This document shows, in pieces, positions 17,915 through 29,653 of a stretch of DNA of 64,000 nucleotides; the first letter of the stretch is position 1; each line of letters opens with the position of its first letter. The translations under genes and the position numbers were made by a program. Source of the stretch: Chitinophagaceae bacterium PMP191F (GTDB taxonomy: Bacteria > Bacteroidota > Bacteroidia > Chitinophagales > Chitinophagaceae); assembly GCA_001302245.1 (NCBI GenBank), contig LGYU01000006.1, forward strand, positions 34,519-98,518. The letters run 5' to 3'. The notes under the pieces are model-generated. The model had not been told where the DNA came from. It ran no database searches and saw nothing but the letters and a program-made list of their open reading frames with translations.

Positions 17915-19417
17915 TTACCTGCCGGCAACCAGGTTCATGTCTTTGGATTCAAGGAATGAGTATCCCATCAAAAATTCATCTACTTTACGGGCACATTCGC
18001 GGCCTTCACTGATAGCCCAAACCACCAGGCTCTGGCCACGCCGCATATCTCCCGCCGTGAAGATCTTCTGAATATTTGTCTGGTAGGATTTTTCTGTAGC
18101 TTTTACATTTCCACGCTCGTCCAGCTCAACTTCCAGTTCGTTCAGTACACCGCTGTGTTGCGGATGCACAAAACCCATGGCTAGCAATGCCAGCTCGCAG
18201 GGTATCTGTCGCTCACTGCCCGGCACTTCGGTAAACTGGGCCGGACGACCATCTTCAGTAATTTTCCATTCCAGGTCTACAATTTTCAGGGCTTTCAGAT
18301 GTCCGTTCTCATCACCAATGAATTCTTTGGTAGCTATCGCCCATTTGCGATCAGCTCCTTCTTCGTGTGATGACGACGTTTTGAGTATCATGGGGTAGGT
18401 AGGCCATGGCATAAAGGGAGTTCTGGCTTCAGAAGGTTTCGGCAACAATTCAAACTGTGTTACAGAAACTGCACCATGGCGATTGGATGTACCTACGCAA
18501 TCACTGCCGGTATCACCTCCGCCAATTACTACCACATTCTTTCCGGTGGCCAGTAATTGCTCTGCAAAAATGTTACTTTCTACAGTTGCATTGGCTAAAG
18601 GATCAATACCTGCATTGCGTTTATTCTGTTGTTTCAGGAACTGCATGGCATAATGTACTCCCTTCAGTTCGCGGCCCGGAATCGGCAAATCTCTTGGAAC
18701 TGTAGATCCTCCGGTCAGGACAATGGCGTGGTATTCGCGCAACAGGTCGTTGATGCTCACATTTACGCCCACATTGGCATGACAGCGGAAAGTAATGCCT
18801 TCATCTTCCATCACTTTTATCCTGCGGTCAATTACCCATTTTTCCAGTTTAAAATCCGGAATGCCATAACGCAGTAAACCACCGGGAGCATCATCGCGCT
18901 CAAACACTGTTACCTGGTGACCGGCATAGTTCAGTTGCGCAGCAGCAGCCAGTCCCGCGGGACCAGAACCTACCACCGCCACTTTTTTGCCGGTGCGCAT
19001 ATTGGGAGTACGGGCTTTTACAAACCCTTTTTCAAAAGCAATTTCAATAATATGTTTCTCGATCTCTTCAATAGCAACAGGCGGCTGGTTAATACCCAGT
19101 ACACAGGCGCTTTCGCAGGGAGCAGGACAGATACGCCCGGTAAACTCCGGGAAATTGTTGGTAGAAGACAGGATATCATACGCCTCCTTCCAGCTTTTCC
19201 TGTACACAGCATCATTAAATTCCGGTATCACATTTCCCAAAGGACATCCGCTATGACAGAAAGGAACACCACAGTTCATGCAACGTGCAGACTGCTGGTT
19301 CAGTTTCGGTTCAGGATACAGCTTTACAAATTCACCATAATCCTGTAGCCTTTCCTGTACGGAACGTTTTTCGGGCATTTCTCTGGTAAATTCTAAAAAT
19401 CCTGTTGGTTTGGCCAT
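17915..19417 (-). CDS. gltD: Glutamate synthase, small subunit
   Basis: Passes electrons from NADPH to the large subunit of GOGAT. The 500-residue protein has two N-terminal Cys clusters ([29 protein letters not shown]), an FAD fold ([17 protein letters not shown] near 150) and an NADPH fold ([15 protein letters not shown] near 292). The open frame could start at 19510, but [19 protein letters not shown] at ATG 19417 is the family N-terminus. It follows gltB by 179 bases and is probably in the same operon. Confidence 0.95.
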   Translation of the reverse strand: MAKPTGFLEFTREMPEKRSVQERLQDYGEFVKLYPEPKLNQQSARCMNCGVPFCHSGCPLGNVIPEFNDAVYRKSWKEAYDILSSTNNFPEFTGRICPAPCESACVLGINQPPVAIEEIEKHIIEIAFEKGFVKARTPNMRTGKKVAVVGSGPAGLAAAAQLNYAGHQVTVFERDDAPGGLLRYGIPDFKLEKWVIDRRIKVMEDEGITFRCHANVGVNVSINDLLREYHAIVLTGGSTVPRDLPIPGRELKGVHYAMQFLKQQNKRNAGIDPLANATVESNIFAEQLLATGKNVVVIGGGDTGSDCVGTSNRHGAVSVTQFELLPKPSEARTPFMPWPTYPMILKTSSSHEEGADRKWAIATKEFIGDENGHLKALKIVDLEWKITEDGRPAQFTEVPGSERQIPCELALLAMGFVHPQHSGVLNELEVELDERGNVKATEKSYQTNIQKIFTAGDMRRGQSLVVWAISEGRECARKVDEFLMGYSFLESKDMNLVAGR

Positions 19418-19596
19418 TGTCTGTGTATGTTTAATCGTTGAAACGTCTGGTTGTGAACAGCAACCGGAATTACTCCGGTCACTTTTGTTGTAATAGCTGC
19501 ATACTATCACAGTTGCATCGCGATCTGTTTTACGCGCAGCCTGTTACCGGATCATATTGTAATGATTACGGCAGGTTGCTGCACTTAACCGTGATA

Positions 19597-22500
19597 CTAT
19601 TTTTTCTTTACGGCTTCGGTCTGTTTACGATTTTCTGCGGGTACTCCGGCTAATACGCGCTTGTAATCACGCGGGAATACTTTAATGAAGTTCTTCAATT
19701 GATTCTCAAAATCGTCTAATACAAATTTTGCTACAGTGCTTCCTGTATATGCGTAATGACGCGTAATCAGATCGTGCAATTCCTGTGCATCCTGCTCTCC
19801 TACCGGATCAAGATCTACCATTTCCTTGTTGCAGTTATCAGCAAACTTCCCTTCTACATCATAGATGTAGGCAATACCTCCGCTCATACCTGCTGCAAAG
19901 TTTCTTCCGGTACTTCCCAGTATCACTACCTTGCCGCCGGTCATATACTCACAACCGTGATCACCTACACTTTCTACCACGGCATGTACACCCGAGTTGC
20001 GCACACAGAAACGTTCGCCTGCTTTACCACGGATAAATGCCTCACCGGAAGTAGCACCATAAAATGCTACGTTGCCAATGATGATATTTTCTTCCGGTGT
20101 ATAGGTAGCTTCTTTGGGAGGATATACTACCAGGCGTGCACCGCTGAGGCCCTTGCCAAAATAATCATTGGCATCACCTTCCAACTCAAGTGTTACACCG
20201 CTTGTATTGAATGCACCAAAGCTTTGTCCTGCCGTACCATTGAATTTGTAATGAATGGTATCATCCGGCAAGCCGGCTGCTTTGTATTTTTTGGTGATCT
20301 CGTTGGAAAGAATGGTACCGGCAGTTCTGTCCGTGTTCTTAATAGCAAACTCACCGTATACTCTTTCCTTATTTTCCAGTGCGGGTTTTGCTTTTTCCAG
20401 CAGTTGCCAGTCCAGCACTGCAGCTAGTCCGTGATCCTGTTCTTCTGTATTGTACAGACCGGTAAATTGTCCGGCTGGTTCTTTGTACAGTATAGGAGAA
20501 AGATCCAGTTTACTGTATTTCCAGTGTGTAATATTTTCTCTCATTTCCAGGCTATCCACCTGGCCAATCATTTCATTGATAGTTCTGAAACCAAGTTCGG
20601 CCATAATCTCGCGCAACTCCTGTGTAATGAATTTGAAGAAATTCACCACGTGATCTGCATCACCTGTAAAACGCTTGCGCAATTCGGGGTCCTGCGTTGC
20701 CACACCTACGGGGCATGTATTGAGATGACACTTACGCATCATAATGCAACCTTCCACTATCAGTGCTGCAGTAGCAACACCCCACTCTTCTGCTCCCAGT
20801 AATGCTGCAATGGCAATATCACGACCGGTTTTCATCTGTCCATCTGCCTGCACTACTACGCGGCTGCGCAGTTTATTTTTCAACAGGGTCTGATGGGTTT
20901 CTGCCAATCCCAGTTCCCATGGCAAACCGGCGTGTTTGATAGAACTGATGGGAGATGCACCGGTACCGCCATCGTGACCGGAGATCAGGATCACATCAGC
21001 CTTTGCTTTTGCCACACCAGCCGCAATGGTACCAACACCGGCTTTTGACACCAGTTTTACATTGATACGTGCTGCACGATTGGCATTCTTCAGATCAAAT
21101 ATTAACTGAGCAAGATCTTCAATAGAATAAATATCGTGATGCGGCGGTGGAGAGATCAGACCTACACCGGGTGTGGCATGACGTGTTTTACCGATCCACT
21201 CATCTACTTTATGACCGGGCAACTGACCACCTTCACCTGGTTTAGCACCCTGCGCCATTTTGATCTGCAGCTCATCAGCTTCGGTCAGGTAATAACTGGT
21301 TACACCAAAACGTGCAGATGCAACCTGTTTGATGGCACTGCGCATGGAATCACCATTTGCCAGCGGCTCATATCTTCTTTCATCTTCACCACCTTCGCCC
21401 GTATTGCTTTTACCACCAAGACGGTTCATAGCAATAGCCAGCGTAGTGTGCGCTTCCCACGAAATTGAACCAAAGCTCATGGCACCTGTTGCAAAACGTT
21501 TGTAAATATTTTCAGCGGGTTCCACTTCATCAATAGAGATAGCCGGTCTGTTGCGTCTGAACTGGAACATGCTACGCAGCGTACAGGCTTTTTCACTCTG
21601 GTCATTTACCAGTCGTGAATATTTTTTAAACATGTTGTAGTCATTCATTTTGGTTGAATACTGCAACAGGTGAATGGTTTGCGGGTTGAACAGGTGAAAC
21701 TCTCCTTTACGTTTCCATTGGTAAATACCACCAACAGGTAAACGGTCAACAGGAATATCTTTCCTGCTGAAAGCCACCCAGTGTTTAGCCAGTGCTTCTT
21801 TTGCCAGCTCATCCAGGCCAACACCTTCAATACGACTTACTGCACCGGTAAAGTATTTATCTACAACTTCTTTATTTAAACCAAGTATCTCAAAGATCTG
21901 CGCACCCTGGTATGACTGTAAAGTAGAGATCCCCATTTTAGAGAATACTTTCAGCAAACCATCGCACACAGCTTTGATATAATTTTTACGCAGCTCTTCC
22001 CAGGTAAGACTGGTTTCGAGTGTACCGTTTTGTTTAGAACTGCGCAATGTTGCCAGTGCCAGGTATGGATTGATAGCAGTTGCACCAAAACCTAACAGAC
22101 AGGCAAAGTGATGCACTTCCCAAACATCACCGGCTTCTACCACAATACCTACCTGCCCGCGTAAACCTTTACGGATCAGGTGATGGTGTACCGCGGCTGT
22201 TGCCAGCAAGGAAGGAATAGCAGCATGATCCGAATCCACCGCACGATCGCAAAGGATCAGCACTTCAAATCCATCATGCACCGCATCTTCTGCATAGCGG
22301 CACAGTCTTTCAAGACCGGCTTTCAACGAACCAGGCTTGCCGTCTGCACGGAAATATGTTTGCAGTGTTTTTGCCTGGAATATACCGGTATCGATACTAC
22401 GTAGTTTTTCCAGTTCAGTACTGGTCAATATGGGATGTTTCAATGCCACAGAATGGCAATGTGTAGGATCTTCTTCCAGCAGGTTGCCGTTATTGCCCAC

Positions 22501-24132
22501 AAATGCAGCCAGGCTCATTACCATACGTTCACGGATAGGATCAATAGGCGGATTGGTTACCTGTGCAAACAATTGTTTGAAATAAGAACTGAGGTGCTGC
22601 GGTTGATCACTCAATACAGCCAAAGGAACATCGGTACCCATTGAACCGATAGGCTCTTTTCCATCCAGGCCCATTGGCTTTACAATGGTATCCACATCTT
22701 CTGTAGAATAGCCAAATGCTTTCTGGTATCTTAAAATAGATGAATCTGAAAGATGTGTGAAAGTAACACGCGGCTCATCCAGTTCTTCCAGGCGTATTTT
22801 ATATTGATTCAGCCAATCGCCGTAAGGCTTGCGTGAACAGATAGATGATTTCAGTTCCTGGTCGCTGATAATGCGTCCCTGCTCCATATCTACCACAAAC
22901 ATCTTACCAGGCTGCAGACGACCTTTTTCAAGAATGATCGCCGGATCAACAGGCAATGCTCCTGTTTCTGATGCCATGATCACACGGTCATCTTTGGTAA
23001 CACAGTATCTTGAAGGACGCAGACCATTTCTATCCAGCGTGGCACCTATCATCTTTCCGTCGGTGAACGAAATAGATGCAGGCCCGTCCCATGGTTCCAT
23101 AATGGACGCATGGTATTCATAAAACGCTTTCTTTACGGGGTCCATCTGATCATTGCCGTCCCATGCTTCAGGCACTAGCATCATCATTACGTGCGGCAAC
23201 GGACGACCGGTAAGCGTAAGCAGTTCGATCATATTGTCCAGACAGGCAGAATCTGACTGTCCGGCAGTAACAATAGGCAGCAACATTTCCATTTCCTCTT
23301 TGCTGAAGAAAGAAGAAGTGAAACTGTGTTCGCCGGTCTTTAACCAGTTCAGGTTGCCCTGCAATGTGTTGATCTCCCCGTTGTGTGCAATAAAACGGAA
23401 TGGCTGTGCCAGCTTCCAGGAAGGGAATGTATTGGTAGCAAAACGGGAATGCACCAGGCCAAAGGCTGATACTACGCGTTTGTTACTGAGATCAGGGAAG
23501 TAATGGCGCACCTGTGTACTGGTGAGCTGTCCTTTATATACAACTGTTTTATAAGAGAGAGATGCAATGTAAAAACCAATTGCATCTTTACGTACTGTAT
23601 TATTAATAGTATGGCTGGCGTAGTTGCGCAATACAAACAGTTTGCGCTCAAACTCATCCGGGTTGGTAATATGGTCAGGACATGCAATGAATACATGTTC
23701 CATTTCAGGTTCCACGCTCAATGCAGTAGCACCAATATCGTCAGGATTGACAGGCACCTTACGATATGCCAGTACTTCCAATCCCATCTTCTCAGCGGCA
23801 CGGTTAAAGATATCGCGGCATTCTTCACGAAGACGGATCTCTCTCGGGAAGAACACTACACCTACGCCGTAGCGACCAAAAGCAGGCAAAGGAACACCCA
23901 GCTTAATGCATTCATCAAAGAAAAATTCGTGGGGAGTCTGGATCATAATACCTGCACCATCACCGGTATTGTTCTCGCAACCGCAGGCACCGCGGTGCTC
24001 CATGTTTTCCAGAACAGTAAGTGCATCGGAGATGATCTGGTGAGACTTATGGCCTTTGATATTGGCAACGAATCCTATACCACAGGCATCACGCTCGAAG
24101 GAGGGATGATATAAACCCTGGTTGCTCGCCAT
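19597..24132 (-). CDS. gltB: Glutamate synthase, large subunit
   Basis: Makes glutamate from glutamine and 2-oxoglutarate. The protein is 1511 residues, normal for the family. The N-terminal amidotransferase nucleophile follows a short propeptide (ERDACGIGF, Cys17). The FMN/synthase part carries [22 protein letters not shown] and the 3Fe-4S cluster [19 protein letters not shown]. The C-terminal GXGXG-like repeat domain ([25 protein letters not shown]) is complete. ATG 24132 is the first start and fits the family. gltD follows on the same strand. Confidence 0.96.
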   Translation of the reverse strand: MASNQGLYHPSFERDACGIGFVANIKGHKSHQIISDALTVLENMEHRGACGCENNTGDGAGIMIQTPHEFFFDECIKLGVPLPAFGRYGVGVVFFPREIRLREECRDIFNRAAEKMGLEVLAYRKVPVNPDDIGATALSVEPEMEHVFIACPDHITNPDEFERKLFVLRNYASHTINNTVRKDAIGFYIASLSYKTVVYKGQLTSTQVRHYFPDLSNKRVVSAFGLVHSRFATNTFPSWKLAQPFRFIAHNGEINTLQGNLNWLKTGEHSFTSSFFSKEEMEMLLPIVTAGQSDSACLDNMIELLTLTGRPLPHVMMMLVPEAWDGNDQMDPVKKAFYEYHASIMEPWDGPASISFTDGKMIGATLDRNGLRPSRYCVTKDDRVIMASETGALPVDPAIILEKGRLQPGKMFVVDMEQGRIISDQELKSSICSRKPYGDWLNQYKIRLEELDEPRVTFTHLSDSSILRYQKAFGYSTEDVDTIVKPMGLDGKEPIGSMGTDVPLAVLSDQPQHLSSYFKQLFAQVTNPPIDPIRERMVMSLAAFVGNNGNLLEEDPTHCHSVALKHPILTSTELEKLRSIDTGIFQAKTLQTYFRADGKPGSLKAGLERLCRYAEDAVHDGFEVLILCDRAVDSDHAAIPSLLATAAVHHHLIRKGLRGQVGIVVEAGDVWEVHHFACLLGFGATAINPYLALATLRSSKQNGTLETSLTWEELRKNYIKAVCDGLLKVFSKMGISTLQSYQGAQIFEILGLNKEVVDKYFTGAVSRIEGVGLDELAKEALAKHWVAFSRKDIPVDRLPVGGIYQWKRKGEFHLFNPQTIHLLQYSTKMNDYNMFKKYSRLVNDQSEKACTLRSMFQFRRNRPAISIDEVEPAENIYKRFATGAMSFGSISWEAHTTLAIAMNRLGGKSNTGEGGEDERRYEPLANGDSMRSAIKQVASARFGVTSYYLTEADELQIKMAQGAKPGEGGQLPGHKVDEWIGKTRHATPGVGLISPPPHHDIYSIEDLAQLIFDLKNANRAARINVKLVSKAGVGTIAAGVAKAKADVILISGHDGGTGASPISSIKHAGLPWELGLAETHQTLLKNKLRSRVVVQADGQMKTGRDIAIAALLGAEEWGVATAALIVEGCIMMRKCHLNTCPVGVATQDPELRKRFTGDADHVVNFFKFITQELREIMAELGFRTINEMIGQVDSLEMRENITHWKYSKLDLSPILYKEPAGQFTGLYNTEEQDHGLAAVLDWQLLEKAKPALENKERVYGEFAIKNTDRTAGTILSNEITKKYKAAGLPDDTIHYKFNGTAGQSFGAFNTSGVTLELEGDANDYFGKGLSGARLVVYPPKEATYTPEENIIIGNVAFYGATSGEAFIRGKAGERFCVRNSGVHAVVESVGDHGCEYMTGGKVVILGSTGRNFAAGMSGGIAYIYDVEGKFADNCNKEMVDLDPVGEQDAQELHDLITRHYAYTGSTVAKFVLDDFENQLKNFIKVFPRDYKRVLAGVPAENRKQTEAVKKK

Positions 24133-24587
24133 GCAATGTTGATTTTTGAAAAATTTTTAAAAAATATGGCAATTTTTCATAGGATTTTCAATACGGCAAG
24201 CAAGCAACTGCATGAAAATACGAAGAAAATCGGATTTTTAATAGAATTATTTAATAATTATTTAATTGTTTTCCACATTTAAATGTGTTTAGTCTACATA
24301 ATAAGTAGATAATCTCTGATGCTGGCAGAATACCGCAAAGTAAACACCGCTAAATCCTTAAAGCCTGCAGGTATTACAGTTTTCGTTTATAGGTTATAGA
24401 TATAATATTTAAGATGCAAATTATTGCTATTCGTGATTACAGACTACTGATAGTCTAGCGTCACATGAAAACCTTCACCCTTATACTTTAAACTTTAAGC
24501 CTTAAACTTTCAGCACACGGCAAAACAGTATGTCCGAATGATAACGAACAAGACTACACAGAAACTTTATGCCTTAAATCTTACACT
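24133..24587. other. Intergenic region between ilvA and gltB
   Basis: About 455 bases. Near gltB it is AT-rich with an 11-bp tandem repeat (ATTATTTAATA then ATTATTTAATT, around 24246-24268) and is the likely gltB promoter region. Toward ilvA it contains 7-bp-periodic DNA (separate entry). No gene is seen. Confidence 0.5.
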
Positions 24588-24593
24588 TTATAC
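24481..24593. repeat. Two 7-bp-periodic arrays downstream of ilvA
   Basis: Array one (24481-24515) consists of five units such as TTATACT and TTAAACT. Array two (24566-24593) has four units such as TTTATGC and CTTAAAT. Both keep a strict 7-base register and lie on the same strand, separated by 50 bases. Array two runs up to the ilvA stop codon. Confidence 0.6.
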
Positions 24594-25850
24594 AAGGTAT
24601 CCAAACAAAGTATCGTCCTTATTCAATTCCGTGTAATTAATATTATACTGACGCATGTTTTCCAGCAGTGTTGCATAATCTTCACGGCTCTTCAGCTCAA
24701 TACCTACCAGTGCCGGGCCGGACTCCTTGTTATGCTTCTGCATGTATTCAAAGCGGGTAATATCGTCGGTGGGACCTAATACGTGGTTTACAAATTCTTT
24801 TAATGCCCCGGGGCGTTGGGCAAAACGAACGAGGAAATAATGTTTTAGTCCTTCATACTGCAGGCTACGCTCTTTGATTTCCTGCATACGGTCTATATCA
24901 TTGTTGCTACCGCTAACGATACATACAATGTTCTTTCCTTTGATCACATCAGCATGATCATCCAGTGCAGCAATGGACAATGCACCGGCAGGCTCTACCA
25001 CAATAGCATCTTCGTTGTACAATTTTAAAATGGTAGAACACACTTTGCCTTCCGGAACCAATCGCATATCATCCAGTACTTCTTTACAGATGGAGAATGT
25101 TATATCTCCTATCCTTTTCACGGCAGCACCATCTACAAAGCGTTCAATACTGTCCAGCGTCACCGGCCGGCCGGCATCCAATGCTTTGCGCATGGAAGGA
25201 GCACCTTCGGGTTCAAGACCAATGATCTTTGTTTTGGGAGAATACGTTTTAAAATAAGAACCCACACCAGAGGCAAGGCCACCGCCGCCTACAGGTACAA
25301 ATACATAGTCAATATCAGAAAGGTCTTCCAGTATTTCAAGGGCAACCGTTCCCTGTCCTTCAATGATGCGGTAATCATCAAAAGGAGGGATAAAGGTCAT
25401 GCCATTTTCTTCAGTGAATTGTTTGGCAGCAAAAGCACAATCATCAAACGTATCACCTATCAGCCTGATCTCAATATTGTCCTCGCCAAACATCTTGGTC
25501 TGGTTCACCTTTTGTTTGGGGGTAATAATGGGCATGAACACAACACCTTTTACATTCAGCTTCTTACAGGAGAAGGCAAATCCCTGTGCATGATTGCCTG
25601 CGCTGGCGCATACAACCCCGCGTTGTAATTGCTCGGCAGACAAACTGCTCATCATATTATAGGCACCCCGTAATTTATATGATCTTACTACCTGCAGATC
25701 TTCACGTTTCAGGTAAACATTGCACTGGTATTTTTTTGACAGGCTAAGATTGTATACCAGCGGCGTTCTTGTCACCACTTTCTTCAAACGAAATGAAGCT
25801 TTATGAAAATCCAGTTGGGGTGTGGTGTGTGTGTGCGTATCCATAATCAT
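24588..25850 (-). CDS. ilvA: Threonine ammonia-lyase (threonine dehydratase)
   Basis: Deaminates threonine to 2-oxobutanoate, the first step to isoleucine. The 420-residue protein has the PLP-lysine segment VRSYKLRGAYNMM near residue 60, SAGNHAQGFA near 83 and the glycine loop PVGGGGLASG near 189. It has one ACT-like C-terminal domain from about 335 (HYFLVRFAQRPGALKEF), so it is the shorter type compared with the 514-residue E. coli enzyme. The start is ATG 25850 or the in-frame ATG 25844. A terminator hairpin ends 7 bases before the start codon, so expression from the ilv operon is probably reduced. Confidence 0.93.
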   Translation of the reverse strand: MIMDTHTHTTPQLDFHKASFRLKKVVTRTPLVYNLSLSKKYQCNVYLKREDLQVVRSYKLRGAYNMMSSLSAEQLQRGVVCASAGNHAQGFAFSCKKLNVKGVVFMPIITPKQKVNQTKMFGEDNIEIRLIGDTFDDCAFAAKQFTEENGMTFIPPFDDYRIIEGQGTVALEILEDLSDIDYVFVPVGGGGLASGVGSYFKTYSPKTKIIGLEPEGAPSMRKALDAGRPVTLDSIERFVDGAAVKRIGDITFSICKEVLDDMRLVPEGKVCSTILKLYNEDAIVVEPAGALSIAALDDHADVIKGKNIVCIVSGSNNDIDRMQEIKERSLQYEGLKHYFLVRFAQRPGALKEFVNHVLGPTDDITRFEYMQKHNKESGPALVGIELKSREDYATLLENMRQYNINYTELNKDDTLFGYLV

Positions 25851-25856
25851 TCAACA

Positions 25857-25890
25857 TTGAAAAAGCAGCCACCGGTGTTGCCGGTGGCTG
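25857..25890 (-). terminator. Hairpin terminator between ilvC and ilvA
   Basis: On the minus strand CAGCCACCGG (25890-25881) pairs perfectly with CCGGTGGCTG (25875-25866), followed by CTTTTTC. It fills the whole ilvC-ilvA gap, ending 7 bases before the ilvA ATG. Confidence 0.8.
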
Positions 25891-25899
25891 TTGTATAAG

Positions 25900-26985
25900 T
25901 TAGGCTACAGTTTCTTTCTTAGCCGATTTTGCATCTGCGGGCTGGTTTTCAGGACGCAGACTGCGTACTGTTTTACCTGCCTGCCACAATTCGCTTTCCC
26001 GCAATTCTTTCAGTTCCAGTTCCAGTTTCTCACGATAGTCGGGCTGGCTGTTGCTGGAGATAGAGCGTGCAGCTTCTTTACCGGCAGCAACACTTTCATA
26101 CAGTTCAGTGAATACAGGTAATGTAGCATCACGAAATTTTTTCCACCAATCCAATGCTCCGCGTTGTGCAGTGGTAGAGCAGTTGGCATACATCCAGTCC
26201 ATACCATTTTCAGCTACCAATGGCATCAGAGACTGTGTCAGCTCTTCTACTGTTTCATTGAATGCCTCAGAAGGTGTATGTCCTTTTTTACGCAGCACTT
26301 CATACTGTGCAGCAAAGATCCCCTGGATGGCACCCATCAGAGTACCTCGCTCACCGGTCAGATCACTGAACACTTCGCGTTTGAAATCAGTTTCGAACAG
26401 GTAACCGCTACCGATAGCGATACCCAGTGCAATTACTCTTTCTGCAGCACGGCCGGTAGCATCCTGAAAGATAGCGTAGCTACTGTTTAAACCACGACCC
26501 TGCAGGAACATGCGACGCAGTGAAGTACCAGAACCTTTAGGGGCCACCAGGAATACGTCAACATCAGCAGGAGGAATGATACCAGTCTGATCGTTGTAAG
26601 TAATACCAAAACCGTGAGAGAAATATAAAGCCTTACCAGGGGTAAGATGTTTTTTAACTGTAGGCCACAACTGGATCTGGGCAGCATCGCTCAACAGGTA
26701 GCAGATGATGGTCCCACGCTCCAGCGCTTCCTCAATATCAAATAAGCTTTCTCCAGGTACAAATCCATCACGAACAGCTTTATCCCAGCTTTTGGAATTT
26801 TTACGTTGTCCGATAATAACGTTTACACCATTATCTTTCTGGTTCAGGGCCTGGCCGGGTCCCTGTACACCATAGCCAATTACAGCTACTACTTCATTTT
26901 TTAATACCTGTTGTGCTTTGGCGAGCGGGAACTCTTCGCGGGTTACTACATTTTCCTCAACTCCACCGAAATTTAATTTTGCCAT
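25900..26985 (-). CDS. ilvC: Ketol-acid reductoisomerase
   Basis: Converts acetolactate or acetohydroxybutyrate to the dihydroxy acids of valine and isoleucine synthesis with NADPH and Mg. The 361-residue protein has the Rossmann loop VAVIGYGVQGPGQA near 32-45 and FLVAPKGSGTSLRR near 144. The metal-site segments FSDLTGERGTLMG and ETVEELTQS follow. The single-length C-terminal domain makes it a class I enzyme, not the longer E. coli type. A Lys-rich tail (NQPADAKSAKKETVA) is additional. It is preceded by a 240-base gap of 7-bp-periodic DNA after ilvN. Confidence 0.95.
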   Translation of the reverse strand: MAKLNFGGVEENVVTREEFPLAKAQQVLKNEVVAVIGYGVQGPGQALNQKDNGVNVIIGQRKNSKSWDKAVRDGFVPGESLFDIEEALERGTIICYLLSDAAQIQLWPTVKKHLTPGKALYFSHGFGITYNDQTGIIPPADVDVFLVAPKGSGTSLRRMFLQGRGLNSSYAIFQDATGRAAERVIALGIAIGSGYLFETDFKREVFSDLTGERGTLMGAIQGIFAAQYEVLRKKGHTPSEAFNETVEELTQSLMPLVAENGMDWMYANCSTTAQRGALDWWKKFRDATLPVFTELYESVAAGKEAARSISSNSQPDYREKLELELKELRESELWQAGKTVRSLRPENQPADAKSAKKETVA

Positions 26986-27000
26986 TTGTTTTAGTTTATT

Positions 27001-27225
27001 AGATAAGAGAGAAAGAGTGAAGGAGACAAAGAGCTTTTTACTCGTTTGGTCCTGTTGCTCCTGGTTGTTTACTATGATAAGAGGTAAAGAGAAAAGGAGA
27101 TAAAGAGGGTTGATACCCCTTTGTTCTTTCCATCCTTTAATCCTCTGTTGTTGATAAGAGACCGGAGAAGAAAGGCGCCCAGAGCAGTACTACTCTTTTG
27201 CTTTTTATCTCCTTTATGCTCTTAG
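27001..27225. repeat. Large 7-bp-periodic region between ilvN and ilvC
   Basis: Nearly the whole gap is built of degenerate heptads. Purine-rich arrays (AGATAAG, AGAGAAA at 27001 on; AAGAGGT, AAAGAGA at 27079 on) alternate with pyrimidine-rich arrays (TTCTTTC, CATCCTT near 27124; TTATCTC, CTTTATG at 27205 on). The pyrimidine arrays are roughly complementary to the purine arrays, so long imperfect hairpins can form. The last unit abuts the ilvN stop codon. Confidence 0.65.
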
Positions 27226-27816
27226 CTACATTGTAAATACTTCTGATTGTTTATCAAGGAATTCGTTTTCGATCACTTCTTCACCGGGTTCTTTGTATTC
27301 AAATTCCTTCAGCTTTTCGTGGAAGCCATGACTGCTTTTAATAATGGCTACACGAGCACTGCGTACAAACTCGATCAATCCGAATGGCTCCAATACCTGT
27401 ATCAGTTTGTCTGTTTCTTCGCGATGACCGGTAGTTTCAAAAATGGTATAGTCTTTACGGATCACTACAGCACGAGCACCATGCTCACGCAGTAATCTTT
27501 CTACCTTTACCTTTTCGGCAACTTCATCTGTAGGCACTTTGTACATAGCCAGTTCCTGCCATACAATTTCTTCGCTGGTGTTATAGTAAGCCTTCAATAC
27601 CTCTACCTGCTTTTCAATCTGGCGGGCAAGTTTTTTCACTACCTCTTCCACTTCATTGATCACAATGGTAAAGCGGTGAATACCTTCTACCTCGCTGGGT
27701 GAAGTGTTTAGGCTTTCTATATTGATCTTACGACGGGAGAAGATGATCGCGATACGATTCAGTAACCCGATCTGGTTCTCTGTGTATACTGTTACGGTGA
27801 ATTCCTGTTTTGACAT
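27226..27816 (-). CDS. ilvN: Acetolactate synthase, small (regulatory) subunit
   Basis: Binds IlvB and carries valine feedback control. The 196-residue protein opens with an ACT domain (FTVTVYTENQIGLLNRIAII, residues 5-24) and has the second ALS small-subunit domain (LAMYKVPTDEVAEKVKVERL near 118). A 25-residue acidic tail follows. It lies 51 bases after ilvB. Confidence 0.94.
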   Translation of the reverse strand: MSKQEFTVTVYTENQIGLLNRIAIIFSRRKINIESLNTSPSEVEGIHRFTIVINEVEEVVKKLARQIEKQVEVLKAYYNTSEEIVWQELAMYKVPTDEVAEKVKVERLLREHGARAVVIRKDYTIFETTGHREETDKLIQVLEPFGLIEFVRSARVAIIKSSHGFHEKLKEFEYKEPGEEVIENEFLDKQSEVFTM

Positions 27817-27867
27817 GGAATCTCTTTTTTACTGATAATTAATTACGGTTAGTACTGTCTGATCCTG

Positions 27868-29607
27868 TTACTTCAATCTGATCTCAGATACACTGCATCC
27901 CTGTGGTACCATCGGGAACACATTGTTCTCTTTTCCTACCATTACTTCCAGCAGGTACGAGCCTTTGGAACTGAGCATAGTATTCACAGCATTTTTCAGG
28001 TCTTCTCTTTTTGAAATACTGCTGCCGGCAACACCATAAGCTTTGGCCAACTGTACAAAATCAGGACTTGCGATATCTACAAATGAATAACGTTTATCAT
28101 GAAAAAGCTGCTGCCACTGCCGCACCATACCCAGAAAACGGTTGTTAAGAATAAGGATCTTCACATCGACTTCGCTTTGCATAATGGTACCCAGCTCTTG
28201 CAATGTCATTTGGAAACCACCATCGCCAATGATCGCCACCACTGTTCTGTCGGGAGCGCCAAATTTAGCACCGATAGCTGCAGGCAGGGCAAAACCCATG
28301 GTACCTAAACCACCGGAAGTGATATTACTTCTTGTTTTATTGAATTTTGCATAACGACAAGCTACCATCTGGTGCTGGCCTACGTCAGTTACAATAACTG
28401 CATCACCGTTTGTCAGCTCGTTCAATACTTTCAGTACCTCACCCATTGTCATTTCATCTGAAGTTGGGTTCAGCTCAGGATTGATACAGGCTTCTTCTTC
28501 CTGCTGGCGATAATCACGGAACTTCTGTAGCCACTGCGGATATACTTTGGGCTCTACCAGCTCTGTCAGTAACGGCAATGTTTCTTTACAATCGCCCCAT
28601 ACAGGTACGGCAGATTTTACGTTCTTATCAATTTCAGCGGGATCAATATCGAGATGGATAACTTTTGCCTGCTTTGCATATTTGTCCAGTCTGCCGGTAA
28701 CACGATCATCGAAACGCATACCTATAGCAATCAACACATCGCATTCATTAGTCAACACATTGGGACCATAGTTGCCATGCATACCCAGCATACCCATACC
28801 CAGCGGATGATCGGAAGGGATAGCACTTTCGCCCATGATAGTCCATGCTGCAGGGATACCGGCTTTCTCAATGAATTTTTTGAACTCAGTTTCTGCACCA
28901 CCCAGTATTACACCCTGGCCAAAGATCACGAAAGGCTTTTCGGCTTCATTGATCAGTTTAGCTGCCTGCTCCACATATTTTTTGCGCACAATGGGTTTAG
29001 GACGATAGCTGCGGATATGTTTGCATTTCTCATATCCTGCATATTCAAACTGTTGTAATTGTGCATTTTTTGTAATGTCGATCAACACAGGACCAGGTCT
29101 TCCACTGCCGGCAATATAAAAGGCCTTGGCCAGCACTGCAGGAATTTCATTGGCATCTGTTACCTGATAGTTCCATTTGGTAACAGGTGTAGTGATGTTG
29201 ATCACATCAGTTTCCTGGAAGGCATCTGTACCCAGCAGGTGAGCAAATACCTGACCGGTAATAGCAACAACCGGTGTACTGTCAATCATAGCATCTGCCA
29301 ACCCTGTTACCAGGTTGGTAGCACCAGGACCACTGGTGGCAAAAACAACACCCGTTTTACCGGAAGTTCTGGCATACCCTTGTGCTGCGTGTATACCACC
29401 CTGCTCATGACGCACCAGTATGTGTTTCAGTTTATCCTGGTAATCGTACAGCGCATCATAAATAGGCATAATAGCGCCACCGGGATAACCAAAAATGGTG
29501 TCCACTCCTTCTGCCAGGAATGCTTCCAGCACTGCGGCAGAACCGGAAAGCGTAGTGGTTGTTTTTTCTGCTTTTTTCTTTTGAGCTATTAATTCAGTAG
29601 TACTCAT
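27868..29607 (-). CDS. ilvB: Acetolactate synthase, large (catalytic) subunit
   Basis: A TPP enzyme condensing pyruvate into acetolactate. The 579-residue protein has the N-terminal TPP-activating Glu segment HEQGGIHAAQGYAR near 64, the FAD region FDDRVTGRLDKYAK near 288, and the TPP/Mg motif GDGGFQMTLQEL near 451. An upstream in-frame ATG at 29634 would add nine residues; ATG 29607 (MSTTELIAQ) is preferred. It sits between ilvD and ilvN. Confidence 0.95.
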   Translation of the reverse strand: MSTTELIAQKKKAEKTTTTLSGSAAVLEAFLAEGVDTIFGYPGGAIMPIYDALYDYQDKLKHILVRHEQGGIHAAQGYARTSGKTGVVFATSGPGATNLVTGLADAMIDSTPVVAITGQVFAHLLGTDAFQETDVINITTPVTKWNYQVTDANEIPAVLAKAFYIAGSGRPGPVLIDITKNAQLQQFEYAGYEKCKHIRSYRPKPIVRKKYVEQAAKLINEAEKPFVIFGQGVILGGAETEFKKFIEKAGIPAAWTIMGESAIPSDHPLGMGMLGMHGNYGPNVLTNECDVLIAIGMRFDDRVTGRLDKYAKQAKVIHLDIDPAEIDKNVKSAVPVWGDCKETLPLLTELVEPKVYPQWLQKFRDYRQQEEEACINPELNPTSDEMTMGEVLKVLNELTNGDAVIVTDVGQHQMVACRYAKFNKTRSNITSGGLGTMGFALPAAIGAKFGAPDRTVVAIIGDGGFQMTLQELGTIMQSEVDVKILILNNRFLGMVRQWQQLFHDKRYSFVDIASPDFVQLAKAYGVAGSSISKREDLKNAVNTMLSSKGSYLLEVMVGKENNVFPMVPQGCSVSEIRLK

Positions 29608-29653
29608 AAAAATATTTTTACGTGCTGCCAGCACAGTTATAAGTGGTATTTAC

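Noticed and set aside
19438..24114. Several open frames of 60-220 codons on the plus strand opposite gltB and gltD
   Set aside because: They are shadows of the long, clearly conserved minus-strand genes.
27001..27225. CRISPR-like repeat array
   Set aside because: Units are 7 bases, degenerate and without unique spacers; no cas genes are present in the window.
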